Positions 1 to 11,649 of a stretch of 64,000 bases of DNA are shown one piece after another (position 1 is the stretch's first letter; each line of letters starts with the position of its first letter). Position numbers and translations under genes: made by a program. Source of the DNA: Hexactinellida sp. DTS-2022. Lineage: Eukaryota; Porifera; Hexactinellida. The notes beneath the pieces are model-generated. The model ran no database searches, was not told the DNA's origin, and saw only the letters and a program-made list of their open reading frames with translations. The stretch is taken from NCBI GenBank assembly GCA_028753945.1, contig JAPNXP010000001.1, positions 17,412,501-17,476,500 of the forward strand. The letters are read 5' to 3'.

Positions 1-224
1 GCTAACGGAGACTTTTGGATTATCCCTCTCTTGTCTGTATCCATAGTCACAACTGTTATTCCTATCGTAGGTCTGTTGACTCTCTCTAAAGTCGGTGTTT
101 GCTTGCTGTTCCTGTTGACTGGCACCTCAGTAACGAGGATTTCAAGTATGACGACATATATTTCACCTCTCAGAATACCAGAGAGATATTCAAGCTGCTC
201 CTGCTGTTCCTGTTGATAGTTAGT

Positions 225-620
225 TAATACAAGCTGCTCGTCCGCACTCCGTAGGTTCTTACAACTTGCACTCGGGCCTTCGTCCATCGCTTGTATTCCA
301 AACACATGCCTTTTCAAAAATAATTCCGGTTGGATTTAATTAAATTCTGTGGAACCTGAAAGTAGGTTCGTAAAAGTTCGTAATTTTGAACGTAACTTTT
401 CTAGACATCCGAAAATCGAGAGATACTACAAAAGTATCATTTCAAATTGAGTAATTTCGGCACATGGCTGAGCTCATACTGAATCTAGGTACGAAGAAAA
501 ATTTGTCGGGTATGATGTAAAGAAACATTAAAGTATATCACAACATCACGTTTTTGCCATTTTGTAATACAAAAAATATAAAATTATACCTGTTCCGGGA
601 ACAGATTCTTTGGAGGTACA
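225..620 (+). repeat. Dispersed repeat family R1, copy 1
   Basis: The first 80 bases carry a GC-rich motif (GCTCGTCCGC, then CTCGGGCC, then TCGCTTGT). It recurs at 9955-10030 and, inverted, at 47320-47390. The following 300 bases match 47095-47320 inverted and 49060-49335 direct, sharing GAGCTCA...CTGAATCTAGG and TTTTGCCATTTTGTAATA. No coding capacity was seen. The class is unknown; it could be the end of a larger transposon. Confidence 0.6.
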
Positions 621-2385
621 ATATTTCGTTGGTTGATTAATAGAGTTTAAGAAAGAAAATGCTATCGGCACAGCTTTAATTTTAGATTTTCTCTACAATA
701 CAATTCGATACAATTTTTGTTGTATTGATTGGAGAGTTCGTAAATATTTCTACCAACCTAAACTAGTTTATTAATGTCAAATACACTTTGTAACTGATTA
801 AATTATTGTAGCATTTACAAAACGAGTGTTTCAATGTATTTTTTTGGAATTAGATTTAATCGTTTGCCATCTCAAGGATCGTATATTCGAAAATGCATTC
901 GTTGCATTTCGAATAATCGTTTCATCAAGTGCCATTTGGAAAAACGCTCCTAATCTTGGTCTGATATAATTTTTAAACACCTAAATTACAAATTAATGTT
1001 ACAGTTTAGTAGAGGATTCCCAATTTTCCCATTCCTAATTAAATCTTTTCCTAAATCATACTCCAATAGGAGCGTCTCGCGCTCCTGGATAATTCCCTGA
1101 TTTCATTTCGAATATTCGTTTCATCATTAATTTAATAACGTTAAGATGGAGGGACTTCTATTAAGATTTACTGTATACATATTCTGACTAATAAGGAGAT
1201 TATTTTGTTTTCTTGTACTCATTTAACTAATTTCTGGATATTAGTCCTTCTATGTTATCGAATCCTTTCAAAATGTTATATTGATCATTTGGGTAATTGG
1301 GAAAAGAACGAGCAACTTCTGAAATATTCAAATAACAACGCAAACATTGGGTAAGCTGACTGTATATCATGGTCAGGCAGTATAATCCATTTCTCAATTT
1401 AATGTTAGGCATTCATGATAAACACCGAGTGAGCGAAATGTTAGAAATAAAATCTGACAATCAGGGGATTTAGCTGTCATATGTTTGAAATTATTGATGT
1501 ATTAATTGATAATTGATCTGGTAGCAAAACTTTGCAATTTTTCTTTCAAACGAATAATGCCCCTAATTGATTGCACAAAGGAATCGAATTAAGAGCGCTC
1601 ATTTTATGACGACGGAAGCTGACTACAATTGAAATTTAGGTTCGCTCCGCTTTCCAAGTTTTCAGAAGCGATTAATGCTCTGCCTATTCACAGAGAAACA
1701 GCTGTTATATTAACTTCAGATCCCACACATGAGCTCTTGTGACTAACGTCGCTGTTACAAATAATAACAATTGGGTTAGAACTGGATTTGTATCGAGCTA
1801 TGGGAAGTGCTACCAATTGTCATGCTGCTAGTTAGAGTTAACGAGTTGATGATAATATTGCGCTTATACGGTTTTGGTTCTATCAAATAGGTTCTTTCTA
1901 ATAGCCCAAAAATAAGTCCAATCCATCCAATATATAGATTGGATTGTGAGGTGATACAGTAGCATTAACGTATGCTTATTCCAGTGATTGTTTTAGAGTA
2001 GACCATAGACTTCCTATTCGACAATAATACATTTCTTATGTCTAACTCTAACTGAAGTCGAGAATTTGAGATTATTACCATACATACATGGAAATGGTGT
2101 GAAGCCCGAAAAACTCACATTCCACAAATATTTGAGATGATGCAATATGACCGATGGACTCCCAAAATATGACTTCCTATACGACAATAATACGTTTACT
2201 GTGTCTAGCATTAGCAGATTACGAGATATCAATAAGTACACAATGGACCCAAGTATCAGGGTCCTAGCTGGCAGCCTACAGTCCTTTGTTAAAGTATTCT
2301 ATATAGTAGACTCAGTGAGTTGCAAATAATGCAAATAATTCGTCTCAAAAACAGATACTATAGTATAAGGAATTAGTTTTAATTA

Positions 2386-2486
2386 CAGTGGAATTGCTGT
2401 ATTAACAACTCGCATTTTGCATGAAATTTGGTTGCTAATAGAGCAATGTTGCTAATAGGGGAGTTGCTAATAAAGCAATTACACAG
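2386..2486. mobile_element. TA-flanked MITE, 'TAGCAA' family, short copy
   Basis: The left end CAGTGGAATTGCTGTATTA is flanked by TA and the right end is TAAAGCAATTACACAG. The interior is built from TTGCTAATAG-like units. Related copies lie at 34004-34176, 35401-35573 and 53511-53664. TA flanks and CAGT termini suggest a Tc1/mariner-pogo type parent (inference). Confidence 0.6.
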
Positions 2487-3287
2487 TATAAGTGAAAACT
2501 GGTATTTAAGCAGATTCATGTACGTAAATGTAATGTTTAGTTTTGTAAAGGATTGCATTAATTAAAGTAGACTCAGTAAGATCGAACACAATTCAATTGA
2601 GAGAGTGTTTAATGATAAATACAAACAAGAGATACACAAATAAACACTAAAGTTAGTTCCAAATACGAATAAACAGATGAGAACGAGAGGGAGACTGGAG
2701 AGGAGAGGAATACGAGGTGTAGTCTAGAGGAGACAGAGAAGGTATCAAACAGAGGGGGTGGTTAACCAAGTGGTTAATAACTATCTGTATAGCAGTTGTT
2801 AGGTAATTATAGATGTAGTCGTAATGGCTCTTATAGAAATGTTAGTGGAAGTTAAATATCACTTAGAGTGAAATAGAAATTAGCTATATAATGTTGTAAA
2901 CAACAAACTATATAAATAGTTACATGGATAATGATGATGGAAACAAATACATTAGTGGTTAATGTAGTCAACCGTCTTGTTAGGAACAAATAATGCAACT
3001 AGAAGCTAATAGTACAAAGATTTTCGTGTAATTGGATGAAAATTATATTATTCAAGGAACAGCTCAAGGAATTTTTTTCTTTTTCTCATTGGGTCATTTT
3101 CTAAGAACTAATTTCAGAGTTCAATCTATTTTTATTCAAAGTATTTCCAGGTAATTGTAATTATAATTTTCATGCTCTAAATACATTGCTTGCATTGTCT
3201 ATTATATATAAAATTAATTTCTAACATATATAAAATCACAAAATATATTCATAATTTGAACACAAACTCTAATTGTAAAGATAATCA

Positions 3288-6200
3288 ATGGCTCGTCGTT
3301 ATCATTCCAGTTCTTCAGACGATGAACCTGTTACATCAGATTACAGTTTACGACCAATTACCGGGGGTATTCTAAAAAGGAAACCCTCTACTATGCAGCA
3401 CCAAAGCTTTTCCCCGCCTCTAACTCCATTAGGTGGCCCGGAAATACAAAGAGCAAAGTTTGTTTCATTCGAAACTCCAACAAAAGAGGTTGACGGTAGG
3501 GCCAAATTCCCAGGGAAAGCGACTCGTTACCCACAACAGAAATCCGACTCACTGACTGCAAGTGGAGCTAAACGCTCGAGAATTCCTACAGGCACTAAGC
3601 AGACGAAGTCACCAGTGACTCGTCTATTTTCAAATTTAGCCAGCAAAATCACAACAACCGAACCTGAAGAGACAAAATTTATCTCTCCCATGGCTCCTAA
3701 ACCTAGCACGATTCATGATTCTCAAACTTCCCCAAGGTCACAATCGGAACATTTACCTACGCATTCAAGGGACCCAGAGTTTTACATGCATATAGTCCGC
3801 CTCTGGATGGTCCGCAATACAGTCCATCCTTCGTTCAAAGACAATATTCACCTTTGTTTTCTAAAAGTACCAGGTCACCCGAATTTGAAATACAGAATGA
3901 ATACCTTCAATTTGGAAAACCCGGCATATGATTCAAGCACCAAAAGAATACCCAGCAAAAATAGGTCGCAAACGAAAATTCTTCGGAAATCGATTCACCG
4001 TAAAAACTACAGCAAGAGGCTACTCCATCTAATCCAAGAGATGCACACTCACCCATCCCAGTAAACATGCCATTTTGGGAACTCCCGCAGAGACCAAATT
4101 GCATTATTTGCGAGAAGAAGTTGTATTCACTCAAACGGAAAAAGAAGCACAATTAGGAAATGAAAATTTCATCCTAAACATTGCTGTCTTCCAGCTAATG
4201 TTCAATCAAATGACTAAATGCAGTATTTGCCTCCACGGTAATATCAAGTTGATCCACAAAGATTACAAAGCGGGCTGCGCACAATATATAACGATGCAGT
4301 GTAACTTCTGCAAATCTAAAAACAACTACTGGAATGTTAGTGGAAAATTCAGAGAGAAAATACCAGTGGGCGATAAAGAGATTGTGAAGAGAAATGCGCT
4401 GGTATATAGTTGCATTTTGGGAGGGCGCCTAATTGGGATAGGTCACAACAAACTAGAGTTATACCATGCGACTCTGAATATACCCTCTCCTGCTTCTCCT
4501 AGGATATTTTCCCACGCCCAAGCAGATTTACTAACAGCTGTCAACTTTTCTGCCGAACTACCGATGGCAGAAGCTGTGAAGGAGTTGAGAACAATGCAAA
4601 ACATTAGTAGTTCCGAATACCTTCGAACAATGGTTTCTTATGATGGGGCATATCAGCAAAGGTCTGGGAAGTCTGGTGGAGGTTTTAGCCGATATTGTTT
4701 TGCTGCAGCAATATCCGTAAAGACAGGAAAAGTCCTGTCATATGATGTTGCTTGTAATTCTTGCAAGATTTGCAGCGAAATCGCAAACCAATACCGTAAT
4801 GAATCAATACAGCACGATGATTTTCTTGAAAAACAAGAAATTCATGAACCAAATTGCCCTGCCAAGTACTCATCTTATGCGTCTGTGCAGCTGGAATCTG
4901 CCATTGCTCCATCTGTATTTCGAAGTGCTCTATCCCGCGGGATAATATTTTCGGGCATCGTAACTGATGGAGACAACAAGACATACGAAGTATTGCTGAA
5001 AGAAGACATCTATCGCGAGGTTGATTGCGAAATCGAAAGGTTAGAATGCTTAGCTCATGTGGCAAAACGAATCAAGACAAATCTCTGCAAAGCCCAGGAA
5101 AAGACATTGAAATCCAACAGAACAGAAAAAGAAATACAAAAACGTGTCATGGAAGAAAGATCATTACCTCAGAGACAAATAACGAAACAACTAGTTTCAT
5201 TCCGCGGCAAACTAAGAAAAGATTCGACGAAACGTGCTGATTGGGGGCAGAAACATTCCAAATAAATTATGACAATTAGCGATGGCATAGCAGCACAAAT
5301 TGCAAGCTATTTCAAACTGGCTGTAAAACGAAATCAAGGGAATGTAGGAGCGATAATTGACGCTGTCAATGCAATACATCTACACCAGAGTGGACCATGG
5401 GTCGATGGGTCATGGGTCATGGGTCAGATATGTCACCTAAATAGATGGGTCAGATGGGTCATGGGTCACGGCTCCATGACCCATGACCCATGGGTCCATT
5501 TGGAATTTCAATGTATTCTTCAGTTAAAATACGAATCACTCATCATTATCATTATTATTATAACATTGATGTGCATTGAAAGACTAAACATATTCGACAT
5601 TGCAACAAGTAGGTTTGTTGAGGTAATTATACTGTTATTCTGTTATTCTGTTAATGTTACAGTATAGTGTATAGAAATTTAAAATTGTGTGATGGGTCAA
5701 TGGGTCACTCGATGGGTCATGGGTCAATGGGTCAATGGGTCATGGGCCAGAAATGGGATGGGTCAGATGGGTCATGGGTCACCAATGTTGACCCATGGTC
5801 CACTCTGATCTACACCTCTCAGCGAATGATGACAATGCTGCAATCCACCATCGACTCTGTCCCAAGGGGGCACATTCTTGGTGTCGTTATCAATCAGCGA
5901 TCTCTAAGTGTTTGCCTATCCCACATCACCCAAACTACCTAAGCAAAGATGCTGCGAAGCTTGTTGCAAATGTTTTTAGTGACTTCGGGTATAATACCGT
6001 AAAGTTTATCGAGAAGGTTCAAGAAGGACACACCTCAAATCACAATGAAGCTCTACATAGCATATTTTGGACCATGGTGCACAAGAATGAGTATGCTAGC
6101 AGCGAAAACATGTCATTGGGCGCGGCATTATCTGTTATCAGATATAATGAGGGCTACCATGGGATAAGGAAGTTATTTGAGTTACTTCATCTCCCCATTT

Positions 6201-6679
6201 CAACACCATTGTCGAAGATTTTGCACCAAAATGATCGTAAACGTCTGATGTCAAGTCATAGAATTCTTTCCGATCAGCAGAAGAGATATGCAAAGAAACA
6301 AAGAAGAGGGAGAAAAACAAAAGCCCAAGTCCATAAATATGATGAAAGTTACTCTTCAGGAAAGTTCTCTGCAGCTCAAACCCAAAATAGAGAATCCTCT
6401 TCAGAATCTGAAGAAGAAATTGGAGATATAATTCCTCTCCACAAAATTCCCTCACCGATAACTGGTGAAACGGACGACGAAGCATGTACAATATGTGGGT
6501 ATACTGGAGAAGATGGAATCGTTGGGTTAGGAATTGGTTATCTACAAGATATTCAGAAAATAACATGGGTGCAATGTGCCACCTGCATAAGCTGGTTCCA
6601 CATGGAATGTTTGGGGATCGAACCAGAAGATGTCGGACCAGATGAGTTTCATATTCCTCAACAAATAAGCTTTGAATAG
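3288..6679 (+). pseudogene. Mutator-like (DDE) transposase with PHD-type finger, decayed
   Basis: Open segments lie at 3288-4064, 4075-5265, 5269-5385 and 5816-6679. The core resembles the animal 'Mutator-like transposase domain': two CxxC pairs near the start of segment 2, an Asp in MVSYDGAYQQR, TDGDNKTY, then a Cys/His patch (CLAHVAKR), and after the insert NHNEALHSIFW, the usual place of the catalytic Glu. The C-terminus has a PHD-like Cys pattern (CTICGYTG, WVQCATC, WFHMEC), but the last Cys pair is replaced near 6650. The 5' part (Ser/Pro/Lys-rich) needs at least two frame changes between about 3770 and 4100. An in-frame TAA lies at 5263-5265, and a MITE splits the catalytic domain. Removing the MITE and one 8-bp duplication restores the frame, so that insertion came into an open gene. 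No terminal repeats were identified. Confidence 0.8.
5386..5807. mobile_element. hAT-type MITE with ATGGGTC minisatellite
   Basis: The element is 422 bp. It starts CAGAGTGGACCATGGGTC and ends with its reverse complement. It is flanked by a perfect 8-bp duplication ATCTACAC (5378-5385 and 5808-5815). The ends consist of ATGGGTC/GACCCAT heptamer repeats in opposite orientations, so a transcript would fold back. CAGAG termini and an 8-bp duplication are typical of hAT elements. It encodes no protein. Confidence 0.9.
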
Positions 6680-9293
6680 CAGAGAATTGATTGGTCAATT
6701 CCTGAAGAGCTTTATGTGAATATTTATTCCTAATTAGTCTCAAGCTGTCTATAATCTGATTGGTTGGCGTAGGAAAAAGATTAACATCTGTCTCAGCACT
6801 GAAATTACAGTCGAATAGCTCAATACTAATTTTAGTGTCAGACTTAATTCCTGTCTCTCTAATTGTTTTGGTATAGGATAGTACTGTAGTGGAATCTTTC
6901 TTTAGGAAGTACAAAGCTAATACATTAATTGAACAAATTCCCATTTTCTGTATCAAACATTTGAATTGAGTAAGCTTGATGCGACTAGTGTCGATGTAAA
7001 TGAGTTGAATTCGACCAACAAGTTCGAGAGACTGACAGAAGCAAAACCACTCATTAGGAGAGACTGCTTGTTGCACATAGAGGTATATGTGAGTAGGGAA
7101 ATATTGGTTGAAGTTATTTAACCAGGTAGCTAATGAAATTGAATTTGTTTCATATACAATGGCGATTAATTCGAAAAATATTTTAGTGAATTCTTCCCAC
7201 ACACTCATGCCATATATATCTCTATATCTTAGCTGATAAGTAATTGGCATTCCAATCATTGGGATTGGTTGCGGGATTAGGTGTCTGTACATAATGACAA
7301 GCAAAACAGCTGCTTTCTCTGTCACAAGCCCGCATAGGAATCTGGTCACCATTTTGAAAAGCGAGAAGTTATCAACTGAGTGGGATATGTACTTTATGCT
7401 GAAGCACTGCTTTGTCCAGGAAGTGTTGCTAACCCAGTGAGCAGAGACGAACTCCTGCATGGTCAGATGCACAAATGTCCACACCTTAGTTGTCAACCCG
7501 ACAGAGTTAGTTCTGTAGTGCTCATGAGCTAGACCTAAGCACTGACTGGGGTATACCTCTTGTCCGATTGTTAGAGACACGTTTTCTTCCGATGTTAGTT
7601 CTCTGTTCGCTACTCCGAGCATTGCGATGAATCCTACTTTACTTAGGCATTCAAGTATGTCGGTATGGAAATCGGATATGCGTTCCACTCGTGTGAATTC
7701 TGGTAGTCCCGTTCGGGCCAGTTCTCTCCTTATCAGGTAAAGTGTTAATTCGTAGTAGAGGTTTGTCAAAGTGTTAATGAGAGTGGAATCTTCTCCTTTC
7801 AATAGAGCTGCGAAAAGGGACGCATTAACTGGGATTAACGAGAGCTGATCCATTTCGTCATGTCTCTTTAGCAAACTCTTGCATTCCTCTAATTTATTTT
7901 CGTTGCGTATTTGTTTCTCGAAGTATAGGTCTCTGTTGGCTGGCGAGAACCCAAGCACCTGGTAGTACCTGTTAACTTTCAATTGGTGTGCAGAGGAGAT
8001 GTCAGTCCATGCCCCGGGGCGACTCGTTAGAATTATGGTTGCCTTTATCATGGTTTGACGGGTCAGCAGCAAACATAGAAATGTTTTCGCGAATGGCACT
8101 TTCCTGGTGAACTCATCTAGTCCTTCAATAATGAACAGGACTCCATCTCCACTCGATTCGTTCAAGTGCTTCGCCAAATCGTTTGTCCAACTGGGTCCAA
8201 CCGGCAATCCCAGACAGATCCATTTTTGAATAAATACCGAGTCGACCTTCTTATCCTCCTGAATTCTTGCTACCTCCATAGAATGCCATTCTTCATTGAG
8301 GCAGGGTATTGAGATAGAGTATTGAATCCCGGTTAGTTCGTTACTGCTAAATCTGAGGGCTGTTCGCTTTGCCAGGAATGTTTTTCCACAGCCGGGGTTG
8401 CCTATGATGCACCAAATTTCCGGCTTTTTAGATTCATATGTCGTCAGTTCTTTTGTGAAATCAACTGGCTGTATTGTCACTTCCTTATTTGCTATCTTTC
8501 TGAGATATGCAATCTCGTTGTAGGTTGTTTCATCTTGGAAATTAATGGGACGAGGTTTCTCTTTTAGGATTGTTAATTCGATGAACACCTCTTCTAGATT
8601 AACCGATACGTCATCTCCCAACATTTGTTGAACTGTGCTGTATTGGATTTGTAAGAAATCTTTCAAATTCGCATCCCACTGTTTCATTTCTATTGCTTGT
8701 TTTCCAATTTCCTTTTTGAATTTACCTTCAAATTCCTCTTCTTCCAAGGCATAGAATGCATTCTGATATTTTTGGAGTTTCGCTACTATATCTTGTCTTT
8801 GGATTTCCACCATTAATCGTGTCAATGCTTTGAGATCCTTCTCAATTAATCCTTTTTCCGATAGTTTGTTGAGAGTTATTTCGAAATTGGAATTCTCTTC
8901 AGCTTCGTTTGTAATTACCATGTAAATAAGCTCCCAGTTTGCTTTCGATATTTCACTTTTCAATAGTTCGATTAAAGTTTTGACAGTCAGTTCTTCTTCT
9001 TCTTGAAACCCAGCCTGTTCTGGGGAAGTTCCACACAGCCACTTAATCTTGCATGCCACTTCCACTAAGTCGGGTCTAATCACTCTAATGTTCTTCAATG
9101 ACTGGTAGAATAGGAATGCGTTATGACCGGTCCATTTCTTCAATGCGATTAGGAAATTAGTTCCTTGCTTTATATCTTGGTATAATCCATCTGGAATTCC
9201 TAACTCGCTCATTATTCGTAGGATCTCTTCAAGTTTCAGTTCAGTCAATAAAACCTTCGAAGCACCCAATTCCGCGAATACTGTTTCTGCCAT
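6138..9293 (-). CDS. NLR-1: NACHT-domain receptor with two DED-like N-terminal domains, LRR end lost
   Basis: The true start is the ATG at 9293 (MAETVFAELG). Residues about 12-88 and 101-178 look like tandem death-effector-like helical bundles; the second includes GLIEKDLKALTRL and RQDIVAKL. A NACHT ATPase follows: P-loop GNPGCGKTF (298-306), Walker B LFIIEGLDEF (386-395), sensor LTSRPGAW (422-429) and PVNASLFAALL (488-498). A helical NACHT-associated region continues to about residue 870. NLRs are cytosolic sensors that oligomerise through NACHT and recruit death-fold partners. Comparison with NLR-2 shows homology ending near position 6660. The last roughly 175 codons are antisense to the transposase remnant, so the LRR region is missing and the tail is chance read-through. 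No introns are needed. It may be expressed as a truncated receptor or be a pseudogene. Confidence 0.8.
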   Translation of the reverse strand: MAETVFAELGASKVLLTELKLEEILRIMSELGIPDGLYQDIKQGTNFLIALKKWTGHNAFLFYQSLKNIRVIRPDLVEVACKIKWLCGTSPEQAGFQEEEELTVKTLIELLKSEISKANWELIYMVITNEAEENSNFEITLNKLSEKGLIEKDLKALTRLMVEIQRQDIVAKLQKYQNAFYALEEEEFEGKFKKEIGKQAIEMKQWDANLKDFLQIQYSTVQQMLGDDVSVNLEEVFIELTILKEKPRPINFQDETTYNEIAYLRKIANKEVTIQPVDFTKELTTYESKKPEIWCIIGNPGCGKTFLAKRTALRFSSNELTGIQYSISIPCLNEEWHSMEVARIQEDKKVDSVFIQKWICLGLPVGPSWTNDLAKHLNESSGDGVLFIIEGLDEFTRKVPFAKTFLCLLLTRQTMIKATIILTSRPGAWTDISSAHQLKVNRYYQVLGFSPANRDLYFEKQIRNENKLEECKSLLKRHDEMDQLSLIPVNASLFAALLKGEDSTLINTLTNLYYELTLYLIRRELARTGLPEFTRVERISDFHTDILECLSKVGFIAMLGVANRELTSEENVSLTIGQEVYPSQCLGLAHEHYRTNSVGLTTKVWTFVHLTMQEFVSAHWVSNTSWTKQCFSIKYISHSVDNFSLFKMVTRFLCGLVTEKAAVLLVIMYRHLIPQPIPMIGMPITYQLRYRDIYGMSVWEEFTKIFFELIAIVYETNSISLATWLNNFNQYFPTHIYLYVQQAVSPNEWFCFCQSLELVGRIQLIYIDTSRIKLTQFKCLIQKMGICSINVLALYFLKKDSTTVLSYTKTIRETGIKSDTKISIELFDCNFSAETDVNLFPTPTNQIIDSLRLIRNKYSHKALQELTNQFSAIQSLFVEEYETHLVRHLLVRSPNIPCGTSLCRWHIAPMLFSEYLVDNQFLTQRFHLLQYTHILYMLRRPFHQLSVREFCGEELYLQFLLQILKRILYFGFELQRTFLKSNFHHIYGLGLLFFSLFFVSLHISSADRKEFYDLTSDVYDHFGAKSSTMVLKWGDEVTQITSLSHGSPHYI

Positions 9294-9645
9294 TGGCACT
9301 CCTAGATTTATAAAAATGACTCTTTAATACAGGAGGGTAAACGTTATTGATTTGGTGATAAACATTGCATTAACTAACATCAATAGATTATGTAATTTCC
9401 CTACTTGACTTTTCGGGTTAGTTAATTGATTAGTATATTAAATTAACCCTCTTGAATTTTTTAAATAATATTAGATTATAAAAATAAATTAAGTATTCTT
9501 TGGGAACATGAATTAGAAATGGAAAATTAGAAAACGAAAAAAATGTAGTTTAGTCCCCTGTGGATTGCTTAACCTTTGCGTTTTGAACTAACTGGTACCA
9601 CTCCTGCATATAAATGCAGTAGAGCTCCGCTTAATAGAGCCACTA

Positions 9646-9848
9646 CTGTATTTCTCAGTCAATTATCCGATTGGGTCAACCAATCATCCGATTCAGTCAA
9701 CCAATCATCCGATTGGGTCAACCAATCATCCGACTCATCAAATGAATCCTTAGAATGGATTCGGATAATTGGTTGACCCAATCGGATAATTGGTTGACTG
9801 AATCGGATGATTGGTTGACCCAATCGGATAATTGACTGAGAAATACAG
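9646..9848. mobile_element. Palindromic TA-flanked MITE
   Basis: The 203-bp element starts CTGTATTTCTCAGTCAATTA and ends with the complement, flanked by TA (9644-9645, 9849-9850). Each arm of about 95 bp is built of 20-bp units such as ATCCGATTGGGTCAACCA, so nearly the whole element is one hairpin. It sits in an older MITE end (CTCCGCTTAATAGAGCCAC just to the left), which matches the family in intron 2 of the Cys cathepsin gene. Confidence 0.85.
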
Positions 9849-9954
9849 TAGTTAATTGGGTTTCCACTTATATTGGTTCAAACTACCCTAAGTCTAATGT
9901 AACCTATTTAAACGGAGCCCATGTAAGGTATTCTCTATTTGTAGTTTTGTACAA

Positions 9955-10030
9955 TTAAAAGATGCTCGTCCGCGCTACGCGAGTTATTACAATTTATATT
10001 CGGGCCTGCGGCCCTCGCTTGTTTTCTAAG
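9955..10030 (+). repeat. R1 GC-rich terminal motif, short copy
   Basis: GCTCGTCCGCGCTACGCGAG followed by TTCGGGCCTGCGGCCCTCGC matches the start of the repeat at 225-305 and the inverted copy at 47320-47390. It is GC-rich against an AT-rich background and can form a GGGCC/GGCCC hairpin. Confidence 0.6.
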
Positions 10031-10523
10031 CTTATTTATTTTTCAAATTATATGGCCTTTGCAGGGGCGGAGGAAGCAGTTATAAAGTGGTCAGGCCATT
10101 GTTTGACCGGCATTACTAGTGACGTAAGAATGGTCTAGCTATTGGCCTGACCAATTGATAAAAGTGGTCAGATTAAACTGTGTAATCTTCTATTAAGGGC
10201 CAGATTTTATTCATGGGCGTAAATCGGATCGACAACTTTTCAAATATTTAAAGGCTCATACACAGATTGAGTATACTACAGGAAATTTAATACATTAGCA
10301 GAAGCTGAAATATATTCTTTAGCTGTACAATACTCTATTGTTGTAGAGATGGAATCCCAACCTTTTCGAGTCTATTTGTAGTACCCATATTTAAGTTGAT
10401 TAGAAAATTAGAAATACTAAGGTTAGTAATCACCGGCAATTTGAATATTTATTCTAATTTTAGCTGACATTTTCTTAATAATAGAGCTGTCTATTATTGT
10501 ATATTTATGCAGTTTATTTATTG

Positions 10524-11467
10524 CAGAGCATTAAAGGAGCGCACTCCAAAGAGCGCCGCTCCTGGTGCGCGCTCCATTTTTCAGGAGCGCAGGCTGGAGC
10601 GCGCTCTTTGTAAAATTGAGGAGCGGGAGGTGGAGCGCCGCTCCAATTATTGAGGAGCGGGCTCACTGGAGCGCGCTCCTTTTTTCTTAGATTGTTGCAA
10701 AACATCTAGTACATTTATTCACAGATAATTTCCTAATTATGTCCATAATTCATCAAGATTTGAAGCAAAATGTGAATTGGAGAGTTACGAGATAAAAAAA
10801 TTCTGAAAATCACCAAATTTTATATTTTTGCCCTAAAAAGTAGGGCTGAAACGAATATACCGAATTTTCGAATATTCGTTCGAAATGATTGAACGAATAT
10901 TCGTTCGTTTGCAAACGAATATTCGTTACGAAACGAATATTCGTTTGGACGAATATTAGATTGAAACGGATATTCGTTGACTAGTTTTGGACAACACAAG
11001 ACTTTTGTATAGGTTAGAGATATCGTAATTCTAAATTCCCACTTAAACTAGCTGATTATTAGTTAACTTGTATATAATACACTTCGTAACTGTTATTATA
11101 CCATTGTAACATGATCAAAAACCTATTTTCCAATGTATTTTGTCTCTAGAAATTGATTTAATGCTTAGTCATCCAAACGAACGAATATTCGAATATTCGT
11201 TCGTTTAGAAAAAGGTTCGTTCGTTACATTTCGAATATTCGTTTCAGCCCTACTAAAAAGTACGTAATTCTGACGATTTACATATTTTTTCATTTTGAAA
11301 GGTGTGAAAAAGGAGCGCAAAATGAGCGCGCTCCAATTTTTCAGGAGCGGGAGCGGGTGTGCGCTCCTTTTTTTCGGAGGAGCGAAAACAGGAGCGCCGC
11401 TCCTTTTTATGATTAGGAGCGCGGAGCGGGAGCGCGCTCCAAAAAACTAGGAGCGCTTAATGCTCTG
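10524..11467. mobile_element. hAT-type MITE 'GGAGCGC', copy 1, carrying a nested element
   Basis: The termini are CAGAGCATTAAAGGAGCGC and GCGCTTAATGCTCTG, with a perfect 8-bp duplication ATTTATTG (10516-10523, 11468-11475). Both ends are arrays of GGAGCGC/GCGCTCC in both orientations, while the middle is AT-rich. It is 944 bp only because another element is nested at 10841-11252; the copy at 43408-43943 lacks it and is 536 bp. Confidence 0.92.
10841..11252. mobile_element. Nested MITE 'AACGAATATTCG'
   Basis: The termini are TAGGGCTGAAACGAATAT and its complement, with an 8-bp duplication CTAAAAAG (10833-10840, 11253-11260). The unoccupied site is seen in the related element near 43730 (CCCTAAAAGTACG), which confirms both ends. 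The interior is rich in CGAATATTCGTT palindromes. Confidence 0.92.
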
Positions 11468-11649
11468 ATTTATTGTATTTATTGATAGTCATTGGATATC
11501 AAATAGACACAATGGAATGCTAAAAATGTTAGGGGCGTCCACTCAATTCGTCTTTCTAGAATATGACTCCCTAACCACTGTATACGTGTATTTTACAGTT
11601 ATTTAAATACCCCTAGTTATATAAATGTGCTGTACATGATCAGGGACGT

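Larger units (their letters stand above)
1..3287. other. Gene-free repeat-rich stretch
   Basis: No coding region is supported here. Short open frames are brief and resemble nothing. The stretch holds a dispersed repeat at about 225-620, a partial copy of the foldback family near 1990-2230, and a small TA-flanked MITE at 2386-2486. The rest is AT-rich and unassigned. Confidence 0.6.
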
